In this document: positions 1 to 6,290 of the stretch, piece by piece
Layout: each line of letters opens with the position of its first letter
Position numbering within the stretch: the first letter of the stretch is position 1
Source of the DNA: an archaeon
GTDB lineage: Archaea > Asgardarchaeota > Hermodarchaeia > Hermodarchaeales > Hermodarchaeaceae
Assembly (NCBI GenBank): GCA_016550485.1
Contig: JABXGV010000052.1
Location: forward strand, 1 to 9,335
Length of the DNA: 9,335 nt
Direction: 5' to 3'
Translations under genes and position numbers: made by a program
The notes under the pieces: model-generated
The model's input: only the letters and a program-made list of their open reading frames with translations
What the model was told of the DNA's origin: nothing
The model's database searches: none

Positions 1-1124
1 AGGTCTGGCGCGTTTCCATGTACAACTCCGTATAATTCGTCTGGTGTGTACACTTTAGTATCGAGAGTGCCTCCATTAATACCAAGAATTTGCCGCAGCT
101 TATGAGCTAATTCGCTGCGTACTTTTTCAAAGTCCTTGGGTTCAATGACGCCTGTTTCCTCCCGACCTTTTACGTTGAAGAAGATGCGCGCATAAGATCC
201 ACCCCAACCCCAAGCGATGGTATTTTCCCAGTCGATATCTGCCTTGCTAAGGCGTACTTGTTCAGTAGGATCTGTCCTAAGCTTTAGGTATCCATTCCGT
301 TTTAACCATTCATTGATACAAATAACACCTTTCATAGGTTTGGCACCATGATCTGACACGACCAAGACTAATGTGTCCTCATCAATGAGTTTCAGAAGTT
401 CTCCAATTTTAGTGTCAAGAAAGTGATAATAATCTGAAAACGCAGATTCGAATTTACTGCCAGGCTCATAAAGGTGGTGCGTTTTATCAAAGTATTTCCA
501 AAAACCATGGTGAAGTCTGTCTGGACCCATCTCGACAAACATGAAAAAGTCCCAAGGCCTACTTTTCATGAGATGTTCGACTATTTTGAATCTGTTTTCT
601 GTCAGAGCATATAAATCCTTTAGTAATCGGTCCTTATCATCTGTACGAAACCCCTTTACATCTAGTAAGTAGCCACCCAATTCTTCTAACTCCTCTTTCA
701 ATTCGGGAGGCGAAGTATACTGGCTCTTTGTTGAAGGAGCAAGAAACCCTGAAATTGCGATGCCACTGACGCGTGGTGGCGGGTATGAGGGCGGAACTCC
801 TACAATGCAAACATACTTGCCCCTCTGGGAGAGAATATTCCAAACAGCAGGTTCCTTAACATCATGTGATGTTGTAATACTGAATTCTGTGTAAGACTGG
901 CCTTTACGATGCCGGAACCCATATATGCCAAGTTGGCCAGGAGACCGCCCGGTACCCATCACAGCCCACGCAGGACAGGTTATTGGGGGGTCTGAACTAC
1001 GCATCCGTCCAAAGACGCCCTCTTCACGTAGCCGAGTCAGATTTGGCATAACATTAGCTAGTTTGTCAAAAACTAATTCAGGAGCCGCACAATCCAATCC
1101 AATTACTAACACTTTACGAGACAA
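1..1124 (-). CDS. Alkaline phosphatase superfamily phosphodiesterase (type I phosphodiesterase/nucleotide pyrophosphatase-like), 3' end cut by window
   Basis: The frame is open from a TTG codon at 1124 to the left edge, giving 374 residues without the C-terminus. It matches the type I phosphodiesterase/nucleotide pyrophosphatase branch of the alkaline phosphatase fold, metal-dependent hydrolases of phosphodiester, phosphomonoester or related bonds. Visible signatures are VIGLD with metal-ligand Asp11, PPITCPAW with the likely Thr49 nucleophile, a TGRSPGQLGIYGF block at 58-70, PDRLHHGFWKY at 201-211 with a likely metal ligand Asp202, SDHG at 257-260, and FNVKGRE near 316-322. The last metal-binding His expected near the C-terminus lies outside the window. 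TTG is chosen because AGGTGA ends 7 nt upstream and the only upstream in-frame stop is that of sat; no ATG or GTG fits before the conserved VLVIGLD strand. No signal peptide is seen, so it is probably cytoplasmic. It lies 15 nt after sat and is presumably co-transcribed. The substrate is unknown; APS, PAPS or a nucleotide is possible by context only. Confidence 0.88.
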   Translation of the reverse strand, partial: MSRKVLVIGLDCAAPELVFDKLANVMPNLTRLREEGVFGRMRSSDPPITCPAWAVMGTGRSPGQLGIYGFRHRKGQSYTEFSITTSHDVKEPAVWNILSQRGKYVCIVGVPPSYPPPRVSGIAISGFLAPSTKSQYTSPPELKEELEELGGYLLDVKGFRTDDKDRLLKDLYALTENRFKIVEHLMKSRPWDFFMFVEMGPDRLHHGFWKYFDKTHHLYEPGSKFESAFSDYYHFLDTKIGELLKLIDEDTLVLVVSDHGAKPMKGVICINEWLKRNGYLKLRTDPTEQVRLSKADIDWENTIAWGWGGSYARIFFNVKGREETGVIEPKDFEKVRSELAHKLRQILGINGGTLDTKVYTPDELYGVVHGNAPD

Positions 1125-1131
1125 GCTGGGT

Positions 1132-1137
1132 TCACCT
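1132..1137 (-). promoter_or_regulatory. Ribosome binding site AGGTGA that fixes a TTG start
   Basis: On the minus strand AGGTGA lies 7 nt before the TTG at 1124-1122. It complements the CACCU-type 3' end of archaeal 16S rRNA. The nearby ATG (in ACATGAACAGG) runs into TGA after two codons, and a GTG inside the site itself is in a frame that stops soon after, so this motif decides in favour of the TTG start of the phosphodiesterase. Confidence 0.65.
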
Positions 1138-1139
1138 GT

Positions 1140-2279
1140 TCATGTGACGAAGGGCTCTGGGTGACTTGCAATCACCTCTGCAACTTCTCGCCGCATAAGA
1201 GACTCCGGTGGGATTAGACCGTCTTTAAAGTGCCGGCGAATCTCGGAGCCGCTGAAGTTAATGTGGTCACTTTTAGGATGTGGACAAGTTTTGTCGTTAG
1301 CAATACTCCTACATTTAGTGCAATAGAAGAATGATTTGAAAAGCAGAGGAGTTATTCCAAGGTCTGGAAACTGGGTAAATATCTCCTGTGCAGCAAAGGG
1401 ATGATAGAATTTTCCTACACCTGCATGATCCCTTCCCACGATGAAATGAGTACAGCCAAAATTCTTACGCATAATGGAATGGTGAATTGCTTCACGGGGT
1501 CCAGCATAATACATAGGCGAGCGGAGGATGCTGAGAACACTGTTTTCTCTGAGAAAATATGTCTTCATCAGTGCGCGGTAGGCGTCTAGGATTACCTCAT
1601 CACGGAAATCGCCTGGTTTCTTTGGACCAATTAGCGGGTTTATGAAGATTCCATCAACAAAGGTTAACGCAGTTTTTTCCACATATTCATGTCCAAGATG
1701 TGGTGGGTTCCTTGTTTGAAACGCAACAATTGTACGCCACCCTTTTGTTTTGAACAGGATTCTAGTATCAAGTGGATATAGGGTTACTTCTGCGAATTTC
1801 TTGGGTGGAGAGGGAATAACCGAGAGTTTCCCGCCTAGCAGAGTCTTACCCATTGCATGAACTCGAGCTACACCAGGGTGTTTCGAGTCTTGTGTGCCAA
1901 ACACCTGCTGAGAAAATTGTCTTTGATCAAGCTTGAATATTTCTTCAATAGATAGAGCAGCAACAGGGGCACCATCCGTACTTAGAACTACTTCATCATC
2001 TACGGAGAAATCATTAGCTTCTTTGACATCGAGCACAATTGGAATAGTCCAAGGGGTGTCTGAGAGTAGCCGCATATCGTCGAGTACATTGTTGACCTCG
2101 GCCTCGGTCATGAACCCTGTCAAAGGGCTGAGAACACCATGACCAATATTCTGAACGATATCTGCTATTGAGGAGGATATGGTAATTGTCGGGTATTCGC
2201 TGGCCTGCTCCTTGAGTTTATTAGACGCGGTTTCGGATAATATACGGGAAACTAGGGACCCGCCGTGCGCTTGATTCAT
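1140..2279 (-). CDS. sat: Sulfate adenylyltransferase (ATP sulfurylase), stand-alone
   Basis: This 379-residue enzyme joins sulfate and ATP to give adenosine 5'-phosphosulfate (APS) and pyrophosphate, the entry step of sulfate activation; dissimilatory organisms use the same reaction. Seen in order are the N-terminal AHGGSLVSR block, the PUA-like domain with LSPLTGFM (50-57), the nucleotide-binding QTRNPPHLGH motif (188-197), GRDHAG (282-287), a Cys320-x2-Cys323-x8-Cys332-x-His334 cluster typical of zinc-binding archaeal and bacterial forms, and FSGSEIR (342-348). There is no fused APS kinase domain, and no APS kinase or APS reductase gene is in the window. The frame is open further up (TTG 2291, GTG 2288, ATG 2285), but these overlap the GGTGAT ribosome site at 2284-2289. 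ATG 2279, which starts MNQAHGGSLV, is preferred and matches the family's usual N-terminus. It is the second gene of the regulator-sat-phosphodiesterase operon. Confidence 0.96.
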   Translation of the reverse strand: MNQAHGGSLVSRILSETASNKLKEQASEYPTITISSSIADIVQNIGHGVLSPLTGFMTEAEVNNVLDDMRLLSDTPWTIPIVLDVKEANDFSVDDEVVLSTDGAPVAALSIEEIFKLDQRQFSQQVFGTQDSKHPGVARVHAMGKTLLGGKLSVIPSPPKKFAEVTLYPLDTRILFKTKGWRTIVAFQTRNPPHLGHEYVEKTALTFVDGIFINPLIGPKKPGDFRDEVILDAYRALMKTYFLRENSVLSILRSPMYYAGPREAIHHSIMRKNFGCTHFIVGRDHAGVGKFYHPFAAQEIFTQFPDLGITPLLFKSFFYCTKCRSIANDKTCPHPKSDHINFSGSEIRRHFKDGLIPPESLMRREVAEVIASHPEPFVT

Positions 2280-2291
2280 TTTCATCACCAA

Positions 2292-2528
2292 TCAATCCAA
2301 ATATCCAAGGGCGCGAAGCCGCTCTTTCACTCGTTTTTCATCTTCATGTGAGAACGCTTGTTCGCTTGATTGCTGTTGTTGTTTTTCAGCGAATATTTCG
2401 CGTAGAACATAGGTAACGTAATCAGAGACCGAGGAAAACCCTGTATTCTTTATACGGTCTTTTATTTTTTCAAAAAGCGTCTTCGGAATTGAAACAGTAG
2501 TAAACTTGCGCTTTGGTTTGGAACTCAT
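2292..2528 (-). CDS. Ribbon-helix-helix (CopG/Arc-type) transcriptional regulator, first gene of the sat operon
   Basis: The product is 78 residues. Residues 8-15 (KFTTVSIP) form the DNA-contacting beta strand, 16-30 (KTLFEKIKDRIKNTG) helix A, and 31-48 (from FSSVSDYV) helix B, the classic ribbon-helix-helix layout that works as a dimer. A glutamine-rich linker follows, then a charged helix ending LRALGYLD. ATG 2528 is chosen although the frame opens at GTG 2543 and GTG 2540: there is no Shine-Dalgarno site, and a TATA-like box at 2554-2561 puts the expected transcript start close to this ATG, so the mRNA is probably leaderless. The gene is 12 nt before the ATG of sat and directly downstream of two identical-arm palindromes, so autoregulation and control of sat are likely by inference. 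The effector is unknown. Confidence 0.85.
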   Translation of the reverse strand: MSSKPKRKFTTVSIPKTLFEKIKDRIKNTGFSSVSDYVTYVLREIFAEKQQQQSSEQAFSHEDEKRVKERLRALGYLD

Positions 2529-2553
2529 AGAATTGTACACCACTTTTACAAAA

Positions 2554-2561
2554 ATATATTT
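2554..2561 (-). promoter_or_regulatory. TATA-like promoter element of the regulator-sat-phosphodiesterase operon
   Basis: The minus strand reads TTAAATAT here, close to the archaeal TATA consensus. Its centre is about 29 nt before the A of the ATG at 2528, which suits a leaderless or near-leaderless transcript. Its upstream edge, and the position where TFB would contact the BRE, overlap the proximal palindrome at 2560-2577. A second AT-rich candidate, TACTTAAAT on the minus strand near 2602-2610, lies beyond both palindromes. Confidence 0.5.
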
Positions 2562-2577
2562 AATGCTACTGCATTAA
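2560..2577. promoter_or_regulatory. Putative operator, proximal copy: TTAATGC-N4-GCATTAA
   Basis: This is a perfect 7-bp inverted repeat with a 4-nt spacer (TACT). It touches the TATA-like box of the downstream operon. Arm sequence and spacing are shared with the second dyad at 2581-2596, and the centres are 20 bp apart, about two helical turns, so dimers would sit on one DNA face. This fits the paired, cooperative operators known for ribbon-helix-helix repressors. That the adjacent regulator binds here is an inference. Confidence 0.7.
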
Positions 2578-2580
2578 CTT

Positions 2581-2596
2581 TAATGCCACCGCATTA
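2581..2596. promoter_or_regulatory. Putative operator, distal copy: TAATGC-N4-GCATTA
   Basis: This is a perfect 6-bp inverted repeat with spacer CACC. Together with the proximal copy it makes an imperfect 20-bp tandem direct repeat over 2559-2598, in which arms are conserved and spacers differ. Conservation of arms but not spacer is what a protein-binding site would show. Confidence 0.68.
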
Positions 2597-2651
2597 CACT
2601 GATTTAAGTATTTCCAACCCCCATAAACGAATAGAATCTAGCAGAAACGAA

Positions 2652-4568
2652 CTAGGCTAGTCGCAAAGTCTCGAAGTTTTGAAGAGAACGGGTTTCAACC
2701 CTGCGCCTTTGAGATAAATCTCGATGAAGATAGCTGGAGAGATTTATACATTTGGCAGCTTCCCCGTGGCATGTGAGGACACGTTCGGGTTTTGGCTGAA
2801 TTCTACGTACGTAATCAAGGAGTTGGCGGCGATCACTATGGCCACTAAACCCTTCAACAGTGTGGATTTGTAAATCCACGTTTATTACACCACTATGTCG
2901 CCCGCTGTTAACCAATGGGATTTGGCGCCGACCTTTTTGGATGCGTCGACCTAAGGTTCCCTCGACTTGGTAGCTGACAAAAATAATTGAGTTACGATCA
3001 TCGCCTGCAAGTTCTTTGAAATATTCGACAGAAGGACCACCTGTCAACATACCACTTGTTGCAAGTATAATGCAAGGGCCACCCTCTATTATTTCTGTAC
3101 GTGCCTCATGGCCATCTACTTGGGTGAAGTACTCGGCTGTAAAGGGGTTCTGGCCCTGGCGGAATATTTTATCCCGGAGTTCGCGTGCAAGATATTCTGG
3201 GTGAGCTGTATGAATAGCAGTTGCTTCAGAAATCATACCATCTACGAAAACAGGCGCTTCCATGAGCGTCTTACGCCGCATATGCTCATCTATGACCACT
3301 AAGAGTTCTTGGGCACGGCCTACAGCGAGAACAGGAACAAGAACTTTACCACCCATTTTTAGGGTCCGATTGATGTAATCGACCAAGACACGTTCAGAGT
3401 TCTTGCGCGAAGGCATAATGTCTCTCGGGGCGCCATAGGTTGACTCCATAATTAATGTTTCAAGACGTGGGAACTTGTCTATGGCAGGTTCGAGAAGCCG
3501 ACTCTTGGAATACTTAAAATCGCCAGTAAAGGCAAGGTTGTATTGACCATCTCCGAAATGGAGATGAACTATACTCGACCCAAGAATGTGACCTGCGTTA
3601 TGGAGTGTTAGACGAACATCAGGTGCAATATCAGTAACCTCACCATAGTTCAAGGGGATGGTATGCATTATGAGTTTACGAATATCCTTAAGACTATAAG
3701 GGGCTACTTTACCTTCTCTGTGGGCTACTTCAAGATAATCTATTTGCAGCATTGTCATTAGATTCTGAGTGGGTGCTGTGCAATAGACAGGGCCTTCGTA
3801 TCCGTACTTAAACAGGAAAGGGGCGAAGCCACAGTGATCCAAATGAGCATGCGTAATGACGAGTGCATCAAGAGTAGAAAGGTCAAGTTCAGGGAGGTCG
3901 AGGCGAGGAAAGGCATGTTCTGTGGCGCCCACGTTCACGCCACAATCAACCATTATTGTTGATTCAGAAGTGTGAAAGAGTTGACACATGCGTCCAACTT
4001 CACGGAAGCCACCAAGAGTTGTGAGGCGAATCCACCCATTTTGCAGATAGATTGGACGATGAATCCTGCGACCAATTTGGCGGAGTATAGCTTTACGTTC
4101 CTCACTTGAAGATTGGATGGCATGGCGAATTTTCAGAATAGTAGTGGAGCTGAGGGGAGGTGTTCGGATAACAGTGGGTCTCCAGAAGGTTTGCATACGA
4201 ATCTGTTCTAGTGTGCTACCAGTACGTCCAATTACCAATCCTGGTTTTCGGGCTTCGACAATGACTTCCCCAATTGTGTCATTGAAGGAAATGCTAGTAA
4301 TCTCAGCTTCTTGGGGCACGATTTCACGGATTATTTCTTCAGCATTTTCGTGGGTCTTTCTAATAGTGGGGTCAGATCGGATTACGAGCCTCTTTCGGAG
4401 TTGCTTAGCCAAGGTCTTGATTTTTGTTTGTTCACCTAGCGCCTGGGGATTTCTAGCATAAATTGCGATTTCAGGACCCTCAAACTCGATTTGGGTAACC
4501 CCTGCTGTTGCAGGGAGTCTAGCTTGGAGGTCCTCACGGAATTTGTCTAATGGATCTTCAACTGCCAT
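2652..4568 (-). CDS. aCPSF1/FttA: KH-domain metallo-beta-lactamase/beta-CASP ribonuclease, archaeal transcription termination factor
   Basis: The 638 residues match the near-universal archaeal aCPSF1 family (usually about 630-640), zinc-dependent endo/5'-exonucleases related to eukaryotic CPSF73 and known to release RNA polymerase at transcript 3' ends. Two KH domains fill about residues 1-145; the GRTG loop of the second is at 114-117. The metallo-beta-lactamase core shows HAHLDH (240-245), GHILGSS (326-332), and FTGDF with Asp350. The inserted beta-CASP domain starts near ESTYG (375-379). C-terminal motifs are SYQVEGTLGRR (532-542), SGHSD (575-579) and CHGE with His601. All zinc and catalytic motifs look intact, so it should be active as a cytoplasmic dimer. 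ATG 4568 has GAGGT at 4577-4581 as its ribosome site, 8 nt upstream. It is transcribed away from UPF0179 and towards the sat operon, but that operon seems to have its own promoter. Confidence 0.97.
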   Translation of the reverse strand: MAVEDPLDKFREDLQARLPATAGVTQIEFEGPEIAIYARNPQALGEQTKIKTLAKQLRKRLVIRSDPTIRKTHENAEEIIREIVPQEAEITSISFNDTIGEVIVEARKPGLVIGRTGSTLEQIRMQTFWRPTVIRTPPLSSTTILKIRHAIQSSSEERKAILRQIGRRIHRPIYLQNGWIRLTTLGGFREVGRMCQLFHTSESTIMVDCGVNVGATEHAFPRLDLPELDLSTLDALVITHAHLDHCGFAPFLFKYGYEGPVYCTAPTQNLMTMLQIDYLEVAHREGKVAPYSLKDIRKLIMHTIPLNYGEVTDIAPDVRLTLHNAGHILGSSIVHLHFGDGQYNLAFTGDFKYSKSRLLEPAIDKFPRLETLIMESTYGAPRDIMPSRKNSERVLVDYINRTLKMGGKVLVPVLAVGRAQELLVVIDEHMRRKTLMEAPVFVDGMISEATAIHTAHPEYLARELRDKIFRQGQNPFTAEYFTQVDGHEARTEIIEGGPCIILATSGMLTGGPSVEYFKELAGDDRNSIIFVSYQVEGTLGRRIQKGRRQIPLVNSGRHSGVINVDLQIHTVEGFSGHSDRRQLLDYVRRIQPKPERVLTCHGEAAKCINLSSYLHRDLSQRRRVETRSLQNFETLRLA

Positions 4569-4928
4569 GTAATACTACCTCAATTGTGAATAAGAAAGCG
4601 AATTGGAGTGATAGTAGTAAGTGCTTCATAGAGAAACATAGGTAAACCTTCTACTTGTCAAGGTGTTTCCTCAAAGAGTATTAGGGAACTCATTCATCTT
4701 AGATAGAACATATCTGAGTTGGGAGGAAAATGGTGGGGGTTCAGCGAAACAACACTGAGCCCTATGCCTAGTTGAGGGGGAATCAATTCAGCATATTTAA
4801 GTCTTTTCAAGTGATATTCAACACTAAAATCAGATATCAGGAAAAGATATTTTTTCAGCCATATTTCATGGAAATCTTTAACACACAAAAATTGACAGAA
4901 ATTAATGTAGTTTCTCAAGGTGAAGGTC
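4569..4928. other. 360-bp intergenic region between divergent aCPSF1 and UPF0179 genes
   Basis: No convincing gene lies here. It must hold the promoters of both divergent genes. A TATA-like stretch (ATATTTAAG, about 4793-4801) can be read on either strand, but neither direction is well supported. A short hairpin is visible at 4698-4718: eight pairs around a GAACA loop, one of them a G-U pair if the plus strand is transcribed and an A-C mismatch if the minus strand is. The sequence becomes AT-rich from about 4780 to the UPF0179 ribosome site. I recognised no known riboswitch, tRNA or C/D box RNA. Confidence 0.5.
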
Positions 4929-5372
4929 ATGGCTATTGTCACACTAATTGGAAAGCGAATTGCAAAAACTGGTAACATCTTTGTATTCTCAGGACAAACC
5001 GGAGAGTGTATGGAGTGCGCTCTTAGAAGGGTTTGTTGTGAGAAATTAGAACCCGAACGTGTGTATGTCGTCTTGAATGTACGCGATAAAATTCATGACT
5101 GCCCACTTCATGAGGATGGAGTACAGCTGGTGGATGTAGAGGAGGCACCAGTTAAAGTAGCCGTATTATCTCAACAACTCTTCGAAGGAGCAATTTTTAC
5201 CTTTCAGCCTAAAGATTGCACCCAATGGAGCTGCCCAAACATCGAAGTGTGTATCCCTACCGGACTGAATGAGGGTGATCGGGTACACATAGAAGAAGTC
5301 ATTCAGAAATCAGGACTAGTATGTTCCCTTAACCAGAAGCTTGGATGCGCACTTGTTCGTAGAGTATTATAA
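4929..5372 (+). CDS. UPF0179 family protein, cysteine-rich, function unknown
   Basis: The product is 147 residues and matches UPF0179, an archaeal family without assigned function. Seen directly: a beta-rich start (AIVTLIGKRIAKTG), then CMECALRRVCCEKL (27-40), an ERVYVVLNVRDKIHDCPLHE block (43-62), and C-terminal cysteines at 97, 102, 108, 132 and 140. Ten cysteines in 147 residues, several in CxxC or Cx4-5C spacing, suggest zinc or an iron-sulfur cluster; that is an inference. There is no signal peptide or membrane segment, so it is probably cytoplasmic. The frame opens at GTG 4920, but AGGTGA at 4918-4923 is a good ribosome site 5 nt before ATG 4929, and the family begins at this point. Its stop is 8 nt from the convergent stop of the FKBP gene. 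Confidence 0.9.
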   Translation: MAIVTLIGKRIAKTGNIFVFSGQTGECMECALRRVCCEKLEPERVYVVLNVRDKIHDCPLHEDGVQLVDVEEAPVKVAVLSQQLFEGAIFTFQPKDCTQWSCPNIEVCIPTGLNEGDRVHIEEVIQKSGLVCSLNQKLGCALVRRVL

Positions 5373-5380
5373 GATATGTT

Positions 5381-6172
5381 TTATGTCTCAGACTTAGGCA
5401 AACCTACAGGCCACTCTTCTATGAATAGAACCTTTGAATACTTGTCTTTCATGTAGGTATCTATATCATGTGTGACGCCAAGTTTCTGAATCTGCAATGA
5501 CTTGTTTAGTAATAGGTGAAGATCTGCTGTAAGAGTAATGGTCACGTTAGAAGCGCGTACTGTTACGCCGATGTTCTCAGGATTGACACCAAGGAAGCGT
5601 CGATGAACAAGGGCTTGTACTCTTTCTACTGCTTTTGTATATTTCTGAATGAGGGTGATTTCGTATCTGACTGCACGCCCAGCTAACACGTGGTTGAAGT
5701 CAACAGTCACTCGCCCACCTCCAACGCGGCGAATGATTCCAGACTGTGAGCCAAGTCGGACGCGCATACCAGGCACAATTTTGTGTTCACTCTTTATTTT
5801 TGCTTTAGGAAGGATTTGAACTCGCTTGGGGTCCCGCAGACCAAAGGCTTTCTCAGGAGGGAGGATTAACTGCTTGGTTTCACCAACTTTCATTCCTACT
5901 AGAGCTTCGTCTACTCCAAGGGGAACCCAAGCTTGACCTACTATTACCAAACGTGGCTGGTAGACTTCTTCATCACTATACACATCCTCTTGACGTGCTA
6001 TATCTTCTCTAGTAGTATCGAACAGCTGATTATCTTCCTGAGTGTAACCGATTAAATCGACAAGAATGAAGTCACCCACCTCAACTATCGCTGATGATGC
6101 AGCACTTTTACCTCTTTGCTTACGTCGAGGTGTTGAGGTCTTGCTTTTAGACGAAGGCGTTTCTTCAGGCAT
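5381..6172 (-). CDS. FKBP-type peptidyl-prolyl cis-trans isomerase, long archaeal SlyD-like form
   Basis: The 263-residue protein should catalyse prolyl cis-trans isomerisation and act as a folding chaperone in the cytoplasm. Residues 1-28 are a polar, Lys/Arg/Ser-rich tail. The FKBP domain follows (about 29-176): FILVDLIGYT (35-44), LFDTT (50-54) with the conserved Phe-Asp of the active site, and VPLGVDEALVGM (83-94). The insert-in-flap chaperone domain occupies about 110-157, and the flap rejoins at DFNHVLAG (158-165). SlyD relatives usually have DFNHPLAG, so Val replaces the usual Pro. A further C-terminal domain of about 85 residues (177-263), as in long archaeal FKBPs such as the 26-kDa type, has no motif I can name. 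ATG 6172 has only a weak GAGATG upstream. The TATA element at 6221-6229 implies a leader of about 25 nt. Confidence 0.93.
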   Translation of the reverse strand: MPEETPSSKSKTSTPRRKQRGKSAASSAIVEVGDFILVDLIGYTQEDNQLFDTTREDIARQEDVYSDEEVYQPRLVIVGQAWVPLGVDEALVGMKVGETKQLILPPEKAFGLRDPKRVQILPKAKIKSEHKIVPGMRVRLGSQSGIIRRVGGGRVTVDFNHVLAGRAVRYEITLIQKYTKAVERVQALVHRRFLGVNPENIGVTVRASNVTITLTADLHLLLNKSLQIQKLGVTHDIDTYMKDKYSKVLFIEEWPVGLPKSET

Positions 6173-6220
6173 TTGGTGTTCATCTCATAATGTGTATCTT
6201 GTAAAACGCCTTCCGAAGCC

Positions 6221-6229
6221 TTATAAAAT
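6221..6229. promoter_or_regulatory. TATA-like element shared by the divergent FKBP and glycosyltransferase genes
   Basis: The plus strand reads TTATAAAAT and the minus strand ATTTTATAA, so it resembles an archaeal TATA box in both directions. A start about 25 nt away would give leaders of roughly 25 nt for FKBP (start 6172) and 40 nt for the glycosyltransferase (start 6291). It is the only good TATA candidate in the 118-bp gap. Confidence 0.5.
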
Positions 6230-6290
6230 TGCCTTCATCTAAGCAGGATGTCAAGTTCAATGGGATTATTTCCTCTTCGGTGACAGTTCA

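Noticed and set aside
637..1164. 68- and 79-codon open frames (637-843 minus, 925-1164 plus)
   Set aside because: Both fall inside the phosphodiesterase gene in other frames and resemble no protein family.
2280..2291. Earlier sat starts at TTG 2291, GTG 2288 or ATG 2285
   Set aside because: They coincide with the GGTGAT ribosome site, and the family N-terminus fits ATG 2279.
2529..2543. Earlier regulator starts at GTG 2543 or GTG 2540
   Set aside because: They would lie upstream of the transcript start expected from the TATA-like box and add five residues without homology to the fold.
4117..4461. 114-codon plus-strand open frame
   Set aside because: It lies wholly antisense within the aCPSF1 KH and early nuclease region, whose motifs are intact in the other frame.
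4694..4978. 94-codon minus-strand open frame antisense to the UPF0179 start
   Set aside because: It has no recognisable domain or good ribosome site, covers the AT-rich promoter region, and overlaps the secure 5' end of UPF0179.
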